From Natronococcus occultus SP4 (GTDB taxonomy: Archaea > Halobacteriota > Halobacteria > Halobacteriales > Natrialbaceae), in NCBI RefSeq assembly GCF_000328685.1, contig NC_019974.1, forward strand, positions 1 to 64,000: a stretch of 64,000 nt of DNA, written 5' to 3'. The first letter of the stretch is position 1. Each line of letters starts with the position of its first letter. The translations under genes were made by a program, and so were the position numbers. Below the pieces are notes generated by a model. The model saw nothing but the letters and a program-made list of their open reading frames with translations, searched no databases and had not been told where the DNA came from. Positions 43,302 through 50,353 of the stretch are shown here, in pieces.

Positions 43302-44014
43302 TTCGTCGTCGACTTCGAGTTGTCCTCGGCCTCCGGCGGCGGCTCGGCGCCCTCGATCGCTTCGGCGGCCTCGGTGTCTTTCTCGACCTCGACGTGCCAG
43401 CGGTCGATCGAGTCCTCGAACTCCGCGAGCTGACCGGAGACGTCCTCCTTCAGAACGTCGTCGTTGACGTTGACCTCGAAGATGAACTGCTCGCCCTCGC
43501 CGCGGGTCGACTGCTGGATGTTCGCGCTGATGAGCTCGTTGTCGAAGTAGTACGGCGCGAGCTGGGTCATCACGTTCTGGTAGACCGTGTCCTCGACCCG
43601 CCGGAGCGCCTTGCGGCTCGCGGAGTCGGCCGCACGCGCGACGTAATCGATCGACTCCTTCCAGTCGTCGACTGCGGCGTCGGCGTCGTCTTTCTCTAAG
43701 TGTTCGTACGACTCCGACAGCTTCTCGCCGGCGGTCTTGATGTCCTCGTCGGGTTCTTTGCCCGCTCGCTCACCTTTCCCCTCTTCGACGCTGGCCTGGT
43801 CGGCCGTCTTCTCGCTGACGTCCCGCTCGAGCGTTTCGTGGGCTTTCGGGCGCCACTCGTCCCACTCCTCGAAGGCGCGGGCGAAGCTGGCACCGTAGTC
43901 GTGGTCGGGATCGTGTACGCCGGCCTTTCGCAGCGCACGCGTGATGCGCTCGCCGTGCTCGACGACGTCTCCCCAGTCGCCGCGAACCTTGAATCCCGAG
44001 ATGCTCTCTTCCAT
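43298..44014 (-). CDS. DUF5828-like haloarchaeal protein
   Basis: 238-residue acidic soluble protein from ATG at 44014 (MEESISGFKVRGDWGDVVEHGERITRALRKAG). Long charged helices follow (SESYEHLEKDDADAAVDDWKESIDYVARAADSASRKALRRVEDTVYQNVM), with a strand-rich section TRGEGEQFIFEVNVNDDVL and a Lys/Glu/Ala tail ending SKSTTN. I recognise it as a family found in haloarchaea and possibly methanogens, DUF5828 from memory; nothing catalytic is evident. The three upstream candidate starts are all in frame, and the one used precedes a G-x-W motif. It converges with the ABC permease gene. Confidence 0.68.
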   Translation of the reverse strand: MEESISGFKVRGDWGDVVEHGERITRALRKAGVHDPDHDYGASFARAFEEWDEWRPKAHETLERDVSEKTADQASVEEGKGERAGKEPDEDIKTAGEKLSESYEHLEKDDADAAVDDWKESIDYVARAADSASRKALRRVEDTVYQNVMTQLAPYYFDNELISANIQQSTRGEGEQFIFEVNVNDDVLKEDVSGQLAEFEDSIDRWHVEVEKDTEAAEAIEGAEPPPEAEDNSKSTTN

Positions 44015-44159
44015 TCGGCTGCGCGCTGCTATGCGTTGGACCGACATAAGTTTCGTCGCTGCATGGGATCGTCATTCTCGTGAGGTGCTGGCATACGCCC
44101 CGATCGTCCGTCGAGACGGACCGACACCGTGAAAATCCCGGCGCCCGCCCATTCAGGTA

Positions 44160-44837
44160 ATGACGATCGAAGACCGGGAGAACGCGCATCTGGTCACGCA
44201 CGCACTCGCAAAACACACGCTCTCGCAGCTTCGGGACGTCGAGACCGAGCAGGTCAGCTTCCGGAAGGGGCTTGTCAAGCTCGGTCGGATCTGTGGCTAC
44301 GAGATCATCGACGGCCGAATGGAGACCGAGTACGTCGAGATCGAGACGCCCCTGGAGCCGACGATGGGCGAGCGGGTCCGAGGACTCGACGACGTCGTCA
44401 TCATCAACGTCTTGCGGGCGGCGACGCCGTTCGTCGAGGGACTGCTGAAGGCGTTCCCGCGTGCCCGCCAGGGCGTCATCAGCGCGAGCCGCGACGAGGA
44501 CGCCGGTCGCGGGGACGACGGCTCGTTCCCGATCACGGTCGACTACGTCAAGCTCCCCGAGATCACCGAGGAGGATACGGTGATCATCGCCGACCCGATG
44601 CTCGCGACCGGGAGCACGATGTGTACCGTTCTGGACCACGTCATCGAGAACTCCCCCGAACCCGAGAACCTGATCGTTCTCTCGGCAGTTTCGGCACCGG
44701 AGGGGCTGCTCCGGGTCGACGAGACCCATCCCGAGGCCGACCTGCTGACGGTCTCGATCGACGATCGCCTCGACGAGGACGGGTTCATCGTGCCCGGGCT
44801 GGGCGACGCCGGCGACCGGGCGTTTCGGACGACCTAG
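44160..44837 (+). CDS. upp: uracil phosphoribosyltransferase
   Basis: 225-residue enzyme converting uracil and PRPP to UMP (pyrimidine salvage). The N-terminal part has [32 protein letters not shown]; the PRPP-binding loop [15 protein letters not shown] sits at about 147-161, where uracil phosphoribosyltransferases have D-P-M-L-A-T-G-x-T. The C-terminal [12 protein letters not shown] is the uracil-binding G-D-A-G-D-R block. The ATG at 44160 is the only good start. The stop overlaps the convergent gene's stop in CTAG. Confidence 0.96.
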   Translation: MTIEDRENAHLVTHALAKHTLSQLRDVETEQVSFRKGLVKLGRICGYEIIDGRMETEYVEIETPLEPTMGERVRGLDDVVIINVLRAATPFVEGLLKAFPRARQGVISASRDEDAGRGDDGSFPITVDYVKLPEITEEDTVIIADPMLATGSTMCTVLDHVIENSPEPENLIVLSAVSAPEGLLRVDETHPEADLLTVSIDDRLDEDGFIVPGLGDAGDRAFRTT

Positions 44838-45028
44838 CTACAGGTGTCGATTCCGAGGAGTTCGTTGGCGGGACAGCGCTGGACGATCGCGGTCGCGAAA
44901 ACGTCGCTGCCGGCGACGAACGCCAGCGTCCCGAGCGTTCGGTCGCGGTTCCGGTAGCCGACGACGAGCAGGGCGATTCCGACGACGATCCGCAGTATGC
45001 GATCGAGTCCGCCGACGTTTGGATTCAT
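44834..45028 (-). CDS. YgaP-like DUF2892 small membrane protein
   Basis: 64 residues from ATG at 45028: [64 protein letters not shown], described by its parts. It has the M-x-x-N-V-G-x-x-D-R-x-x-R opening and the C-P-x-x-x-x-L-G-I-x-T-C ending of the DUF2892 family (membrane part of bacterial YgaP), with a single hydrophobic hairpin between. Two Cys near the end are family-typical. Role unknown. Confidence 0.85.
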   Translation of the reverse strand: MNPNVGGLDRILRIVVGIALLVVGYRNRDRTLGTLAFVAGSDVFATAIVQRCPANELLGIDTCS

Positions 45029-45068
45029 ACGCGAGGCCACGCGGGCCAGACCCGTCACTCTGTTCCCT

Positions 45069-45175
45069 GCACCCCTCCGTTTCCGGTCGAGTCGTCCTCC
45101 AGTACTGCGATTCGGCCCGTCAATCTCGAGTCGAAACGGTCCCAAAGTGTTTCCGGTCGAGTCGTTCGATTCGGC
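45069..45175. repeat. degenerate ORB-like motif cluster, intergenic
   Basis: The minus strand at 45069-45091 reads CTCGACCGGAAACGGAGGGG plus TG, close to origin element D. A second copy, CTCGAGTCGAAACGG, lies on the plus strand near 45126, and a third shortened one (GTTTCCGGTCGAG) near 45151. They fill the gap between the DUF2892 and M48 genes, about 40 kb from oriC. This shows that the motif is not confined to the origin. Confidence 0.5.
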
Positions 45176-45186
45176 CGAGCCAACTC

Positions 45187-46335
45187 TTACTCGCGCCGGC
45201 GTCGCTCGAGCGTTCGCAGCCGTTCGATCCGCGCCGTCGCCGGCGGATGCGTGGCCGGGCGCCAGCCTAGCAGCCGACGTGCGCCGGCCGCTGCCGGCGC
45301 GAGGAGTCGGGCGTGGATCCGCGTGCCGATCCCGATCACTGCCCGCTCGAAGCGGTTCGGCTCCCCGATCAGTTCGAACGACACCGAGGGGAAGAATCGC
45401 TCGACCCAGCTCTCGTCGGTCCCGTCGTCCGCGGTCGCTTCGAGAGCCAGCGACCGCGGCACGATCCCGAGAGTCGCGCTGGCGTCTACCCGCGCGTCCG
45501 TTCGGGGACGAGCGCCCTCACCGAGCGCCTCCAGTGCGCTCGCGAGCGCCGCCGGATTCCCGGTGAGACGGCTCGCGCCACGGTCGGCGGCGTACTCGCG
45601 GGTCCGCGAAAAGAGCCCGAGGACGATCGCGTTCGCACCCAGTACCGTCCGGGCGACCGCGCTTACGGCGAGGTAGACGACGCCGAGGACCAGGATCGGC
45701 ACCGCGAAGACGACGACGCCGATCCCCGTGACGAGGGCAATCAGCACCGTATTCTCGAGGACGCGCCGGAGCAGTCGCTCGCGTTCGAGCAGCCGATCGC
45801 CGATCGCGACGGTCGCGGCGACGGCGGTGACGACCGGCAGATCGCGGTTCGCGACGTGGGCGATCTCGTGGGCCAGCGCGGCCTCGAGTTCGTCGTCGTC
45901 GAGCTCCTCGAGCAGCCCCGTCGTGAGGACGATCGTCGGCGACCGCTGGCGCCCGACGGTCAGACAGCCCGGCTCGGGGCGGTCGGCGACGGCCACCGAC
46001 GGAACGGGGACGTCGGCCTGGGTCGCCAGCCGTCGGACCCGGCTCGCGACGTTTCGCGGCCCGTCGCCGCCGCCGTCGACGTCCTCGAGGTCGAGCCCGG
46101 AGACGGCCCGCCGCGAGCCGTACCGCGCCTGGACGGCGACGAGACCGACCGCGCAGGCGAGAACCGTTCCGACCGCGGCCGGGAGCCCCGGCTCTATCGC
46201 CGAGCGACCGCTGGCCGAGAGGACGGTGGCCCCGCTCCAGGCGATCGCCGCGATGAGGACGGCGTTGAGCCCCACGACCAGCGCGAGCGCGCCGGCGATC
46301 CGGAGCTGCAGCCGTCGGTCGGGCGCGAGCGGCAT
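45187..46335 (-). CDS. M48 family metallopeptidase (HtpX-like)
   Basis: 382 residues from ATG at 46335. A membrane-anchored zinc protease thought to help in membrane protein quality control. Two hydrophobic segments (about 12-35, 45-65) precede the protease domain; the zinc motif is ALAHEIAHVANRD (H-E-x-x-H) and the third ligand is in REYAADRGA (E-x-x-A-D). Two further membrane segments lie between them (about 195-245), as expected in HtpX. A large C-terminal part with FFPSVSFELIGEPNRFERAVIG and THPPATARIERL follows; the PPATARIERL motif is the family's usual end. The upstream GTG at 46377 is in frame but extends into an AT-rich promoter. Confidence 0.9.
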   Translation of the reverse strand: MPLAPDRRLQLRIAGALALVVGLNAVLIAAIAWSGATVLSASGRSAIEPGLPAAVGTVLACAVGLVAVQARYGSRRAVSGLDLEDVDGGGDGPRNVASRVRRLATQADVPVPSVAVADRPEPGCLTVGRQRSPTIVLTTGLLEELDDDELEAALAHEIAHVANRDLPVVTAVAATVAIGDRLLERERLLRRVLENTVLIALVTGIGVVVFAVPILVLGVVYLAVSAVARTVLGANAIVLGLFSRTREYAADRGASRLTGNPAALASALEALGEGARPRTDARVDASATLGIVPRSLALEATADDGTDESWVERFFPSVSFELIGEPNRFERAVIGIGTRIHARLLAPAAAGARRLLGWRPATHPPATARIERLRTLERRRRE

Positions 46336-46383
46336 ATAGCGATATTTCGAGTCAAAGAACAAACCGTTTTCCGCCACGTTCCG

Positions 46384-48456
46384 CTACTCGTCGGCTTCGT
46401 CCGCCGTCGCCGCGCTCGAGAGCCCCGCGTCCCGCTCGCGTTCGAGTGCGGGCGGCGCGTCGCAATAGCTCGAGTAGCCGTCGAACCAGCGGGCGATGCG
46501 CTCGATGCGGTCGACGACGTGACCCGGCTCGCCGCTGCGGGAGAGCTCGTGGCCCTCGCGGGGGTAGCGGACGAGCCGCGTGTCGACGCCGTGTTTCTTG
46601 AGCCCGAGGTAGAACAGCTCGGCGGTGTTGGCGGGGGTCCGGTAGTCCTGATCGGAGTGGACCACGAGCGTCGGCGTCTCGACGTCGGGGACGTGGGCGA
46701 CGGGTGAGCGCTTCCAGAGGAACTCGGGCTCCTCCCAGGGGGTCGTCCCGAAGTCGCCCTCGAGGAGCTTGAACGCGTCCGTCGAGCCGTAAAACCCGGC
46801 CAGATCGTAGACGCCACGCTGGGAGACCGCCGCCGTGAAGCGGTCGGTGTGGCCGACCGTCCAGGCGGTCATGAACCCGCCGAAGCTACCGCCGGTGACG
46901 AACAGCTCGTCCTCGTCGACGTACTCGCGTTCACAGACGGCGTCGATGCCGGCCAGAACGTCGGTCAGCGTGACATCGCCCCAGTCGCGTTCGATAGCGC
47001 TCATGTGGTCCTCGCCGTACCCCGTCGACCCACGTGGGTTCGACCAGAAGACGACGTAACCCCGCGCGGCAAGCGTCTGGAACTCGTGCCACATCGTCCC
47101 CGCGGTCGTCCACTGGGAGTGGGGCCCGCCGTGGATCTCGACGACCAGCGGGTACGTCTCGTCGGGGTCAAAGTCAGGCGGCGTGAGGACCCAGCCCTGA
47201 ACCGCCGTCCTCTCGCTCTCGAACCACACCTCCTCGGGCTGACGGACGGCCCGGTCCGCGAGGAACCCGTCGTTGAGCCGGGTCAGTCTGACCGTCTCGG
47301 CACCCCCACGGGTCGTGAGAAAGAGATCGCCGGGGTGGTCCCACTCGCTTTGGACGACGGCGACGGCGTCGCGTCCGACCGAGAACGACTCGACGGTGAC
47401 GTCCTCGCCGTAGACCCGCGTCGGCTCCTCGCTCCCGTCGGCGGGAACCGTCCAGAGAACTTTCGAGCCCGTGTCGGGCGTCGTGAAGTACAGTGACTCA
47501 CCTTCCGGATCCCACTCGAAGGTCGACTTGTGATCGACCGTTCGGTCGAGCGGCACCGTCGGCGTGGTCTCGGTCCCCGTCTCGCGGTCGTGGACCCGCA
47601 GTTCGGTCTGGCCGAGTGTCAGCCGCTCCTCCGGCGTGTACTCGAAGGCGACTCGACCGTCCGCCGTCGCGTCGAGCCCGCCGATCCAGCCCGTCGTCCG
47701 CGTGAATTCTGTGCGCTCGTCGGTCTCGACGTCGTGCTCGACGAGATCGTAGATCACCGAATCGTCGGGTTGGTCGCCCGCTTTCGTCGCGTAGTAGACG
47801 GTTCCGGCGTCCCCCCACGTCGGGCCGACGTAGTCGTCGTCGCCGTCGGTAAGCCGGGTGATCGCCGCACCCGTGTCGTCGCCGTCCGCGGGATCGACGG
47901 CTCCTTCGAGGGCTGCCTCGACCTCGAGGACGTAGACGTGGCTCCGTCTTCCGTCGACGTACTCCGTCCCGGCGCGGTAGATCATGCGGTCGATCACCCG
48001 CGGATCGGGCGTCTCGGGTTCGTAGTCGGGATCGACCGTGCGGTCGCGTCCGTCCTCGCGGTCGGCCGCAGTGACTCGCTGGGTGAAAAGCAGCCGCTCG
48101 CCGTTGGGGCTCCACTCGAGGTCGTCGATCCCGCCGACGACGCCGGTAAGCCGTCGAGCTTCGCCGCCGTCGGTCGGCAGGAGCCACAGCTGCTGGCGGT
48201 CGTCCTCGCCGCGGGTGCTGGCGAACGCGAGGAACTCGCCGTCGGGGCTCCAGCGGGGCTGGCCGTCGACGCCGTCGGCCGCGGTGAACTGTCGCGGCTC
48301 GCCGCCGCCGACGGGAACGACGTGGATCGTCGCCGCGGTGGTCTCCTCGTCCTCGGGGGTTCGGCGAACGAACGCGACCCGCTCGCCGTCCGGCGCGAGT
48401 CGCGGCTCCGTCGCGTGTACGATCTCGTGGTAGTCGGCCGCCTCGATCCGGTTCAT
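46384..48456 (-). CDS. S9 family serine peptidase (acylaminoacyl-peptidase-like)
   Basis: 690-residue cytoplasmic peptidase with a seven-bladed beta-propeller N-terminal half (repeated W-S-P-D/N-G-E blade motifs: QPRWSPDGEFLAFAST, DLEWSPNGERLLF, TFEWDPEGESLYF) and a C-terminal alpha/beta hydrolase. The nucleophile elbow is VTGGSFGGFMTAW, the acid lies in VHSDQDYRTP and the His in YPREGHELSRSGEPGH, so the triad is complete. It releases N-acylated amino acids or short peptides. Monocistronic. Start ATG at 48456. Confidence 0.95.
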   Translation of the reverse strand: MNRIEAADYHEIVHATEPRLAPDGERVAFVRRTPEDEETTAATIHVVPVGGGEPRQFTAADGVDGQPRWSPDGEFLAFASTRGEDDRQQLWLLPTDGGEARRLTGVVGGIDDLEWSPNGERLLFTQRVTAADREDGRDRTVDPDYEPETPDPRVIDRMIYRAGTEYVDGRRSHVYVLEVEAALEGAVDPADGDDTGAAITRLTDGDDDYVGPTWGDAGTVYYATKAGDQPDDSVIYDLVEHDVETDERTEFTRTTGWIGGLDATADGRVAFEYTPEERLTLGQTELRVHDRETGTETTPTVPLDRTVDHKSTFEWDPEGESLYFTTPDTGSKVLWTVPADGSEEPTRVYGEDVTVESFSVGRDAVAVVQSEWDHPGDLFLTTRGGAETVRLTRLNDGFLADRAVRQPEEVWFESERTAVQGWVLTPPDFDPDETYPLVVEIHGGPHSQWTTAGTMWHEFQTLAARGYVVFWSNPRGSTGYGEDHMSAIERDWGDVTLTDVLAGIDAVCEREYVDEDELFVTGGSFGGFMTAWTVGHTDRFTAAVSQRGVYDLAGFYGSTDAFKLLEGDFGTTPWEEPEFLWKRSPVAHVPDVETPTLVVHSDQDYRTPANTAELFYLGLKKHGVDTRLVRYPREGHELSRSGEPGHVVDRIERIARWFDGYSSYCDAPPALERERDAGLSSAATADEADE

Positions 48457-48682
48457 GCCAACAGGCGCCGTGGAATCGGCGAAAGTATTTCGATTCGTAG
48501 GCGGCTCGACCGTCTGCCGAGGACGACGTCCTCGACGCTCGTCCGCTCCAAGCGAATACTGTTGTGGTTCTCAATCGTTCCGAACGTCGCGAGTGTACTT
48601 TCCGTCACCCTGGTCGTTCGGGCGCGAACGAACGGGAAAAATCCGAAGCAGCTATTAACGTATTCCTCATTATATATCCCGT

Positions 48683-49762
48683 ATGGTTCGAGACATCAAG
48701 CGGCGCAAGTTCATTGCGCTCGGTGGGGCTGCTGGAATCGTGGGAGTTGCCGGTTGTATCGGCGAGGACGCCGAGGAGGCGGAGAACGGAGACGACGAAA
48801 ATGGCGACAACGGCGAGGACGACCTCGAGGAGGCCCAGCCCGAGGAAGGCGGGGAAACGCTCTCGCTGCACGCCGGGGGGACCGAAGGGACCTACTACCC
48901 GCTCGCGGGTGACATGAAGTCGATCGTCGAGGATCAGACGCCACACGGCATTCAGGTGCAGTCGACGGGAGCGAGCGTCGAGAACGCGGCCAGCCTCGGC
49001 CGCGAGGACACCGAGCTCGCACTGGTTCAGAACGACATCACCTACTTCGCGTACAACGGCGTCGAGCTCGACGAGTTCGAGGATGAACCGCTCGAGAACA
49101 TCCGCGGCATCGCCTCGCTGTACCCGGAGACGATCCACATCGTCACTCAGGAGGACTCGGATATCGAGACCGTCGAGGATCTCGAGGGCGCGTCGGTCAA
49201 CACCGGTGACGCCGGCAGCGGGACGCAGGTCAACGCCCTGCAGATCCTCGAGTCGGCGGGCGTCGAGGAGTTCGACGAACAGAACACCGACTTCGGGACC
49301 GCGGCCGACCAGATCGGCGACGGCGACGTCGACGCCGCAATCACCGTGGGCGGCTACCCGCTGGGTGCGATCGAGGACCTCTCGGCGACCCAGGACATCT
49401 CGTTCGTCGAGATCACCGACGAGGCCCGCGACAACCTGCTCGACGACGCGGAGTGGCTCGCCGAGGACGAGATCCCCGGCGGCACGTACGACGGCGTCGA
49501 CGACGACGTCGAGACGGTCTCGGTGCAGGCGATGCTGGCGACCCACGAGGGCGTCGACGCGGAGGTCGTCGAGGAGGTCACGGCGGCGATGTTCGACAAC
49601 GTCGACGACTTCACGACCCAGTCCGAGTTCATCGACGTCGAGACCTCCCAGGAGGCGATGCCGATCGACCTCCACGAGGGCGCTGAAGCGTACTTCGACG
49701 AGCAGGACGTCGACGACGAGGACGCCGACGACGAGGACGCCGACGACGAAGACGAGGAGTAA
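48683..49762 (+). CDS. TAXI family TRAP transporter substrate-binding protein
   Basis: 359-residue Tat-type lipoprotein. The N terminus MVRDIKRRKFIALGGAAGIVGVAGCIGED has twin Arg-like RRKF, a hydrophobic core and the lipobox VAGC. An acidic Glu/Asp/Asn spacer (30-58) follows, then SLHAGGTEGTYYPLAGDMKSIVE, the TAXI hallmark, plus VQSTGASVENAASLGREDTELALVQND. It ends in an acidic repeat of Asp, Glu and Ala (DDEDADDEDADDEDEE), coded by near-exact 15-base repeats. First gene of a cassette with DUF1850 and a fused permease. Ligand unknown (glutamate, alpha-ketoglutarate and others are known for TAXI systems). Confidence 0.94.
   Translation: MVRDIKRRKFIALGGAAGIVGVAGCIGEDAEEAENGDDENGDNGEDDLEEAQPEEGGETLSLHAGGTEGTYYPLAGDMKSIVEDQTPHGIQVQSTGASVENAASLGREDTELALVQNDITYFAYNGVELDEFEDEPLENIRGIASLYPETIHIVTQEDSDIETVEDLEGASVNTGDAGSGTQVNALQILESAGVEEFDEQNTDFGTAADQIGDGDVDAAITVGGYPLGAIEDLSATQDISFVEITDEARDNLLDDAEWLAEDEIPGGTYDGVDDDVETVSVQAMLATHEGVDAEVVEEVTAAMFDNVDDFTTQSEFIDVETSQEAMPIDLHEGAEAYFDEQDVDDEDADDEDADDEDEE
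49707..49761 (+). repeat. 15-base tandem repeats coding the acidic C-terminal tail
   Basis: GACGAGGACGCCGAC repeats with few changes up to the stop codon of the TAXI binding protein. It codes DEDAD units and could expand or shrink in frame by slippage. Confidence 0.7.
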
Positions 49763-49804
49763 CGGCTCACAACGACGCACTCGGCCGACCGTCGGCACAC
49801 CACC

Positions 49805-50353
49805 GTGGATCACCCGACCCGACGAACCGTCCTCGTTTCCGCGGTCGCGCTGTTCGGAGCGACGGCCGTTACGACCGCCTCGGTCGCCGACAGGACGCTG
49901 GTCGTCGCCGACGCCGAGTCGGGTGATCGACTGTTCGAGATCCCCGTCGATCAGGGCGATGCGGTGACGATCGCCTACACTCACAGCGTCGAGAAGACGC
50001 CGATCGAGGACGTCTACGTCGTCGAGGACTCGTCCCTGCGGGCCGATCGGTCGGTGTTTCATTCCTTCGGCGCGGGGTTGCCGACGAGCGACGTCGAGCG
50101 AACCGAGGAGGGGTACGTGGTCGAGGGCACCGAAACCCACGACGAGCTTCGGCTCGCACCCGGCGAGATCGCCGGCCACGAACTGCGTGTCGGGGAACGA
50201 CGGTATCCGCTTGCGGAGGCTGCCGATGGTCGGGTCGTCCTGTTTCTGACCGACCGGGGGATCGGCGACGCCGTCACCGACGGTAACTCGAGCGAACGAA
50301 CCGAAAGGATAACATCACCGACGGCGGCAAAAATCACTGGGACGAATTTATGA
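49805..50353 (+). CDS. DUF1850 domain protein of TAXI-TRAP cassette
   Basis: 182-residue protein from GTG at 49805. It starts with a hydrophobic stretch in MDHPTRRTVLVSAVALFGATAVTTASVADRTLVVAD, a likely exported or anchored N terminus, and has VTIAYTHSVEKTPIEDVYVVEDSSLRADRSVFHSFGAGLP, the core of the DUF1850 family (T-H-S-V-E-x-x-x-x-E-x-Y). DUF1850 proteins sit between TAXI binding proteins and fused TRAP permeases and may modulate binding or delivery; this is not established. The stop overlaps the permease start as ATGA. Confidence 0.88.
   Translation: MDHPTRRTVLVSAVALFGATAVTTASVADRTLVVADAESGDRLFEIPVDQGDAVTIAYTHSVEKTPIEDVYVVEDSSLRADRSVFHSFGAGLPTSDVERTEEGYVVEGTETHDELRLAPGEIAGHELRVGERRYPLAEAADGRVVLFLTDRGIGDAVTDGNSSERTERITSPTAAKITGTNL

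Noticed and set aside
48653-48682. ATATATAT run just upstream of the TAXI binding protein taken as a TATA box
   Set aside because: It is only 8-20 bases from the start codon, too close for a TATA box of a leaderless transcript, so no promoter is called there.
48605-50179. Minus-strand frame of 524 codons opposite the TAXI binding protein
   Set aside because: It is an antisense shadow with Val/Asp/Leu-rich composition, covering a lipoprotein gene with a clear signal peptide.
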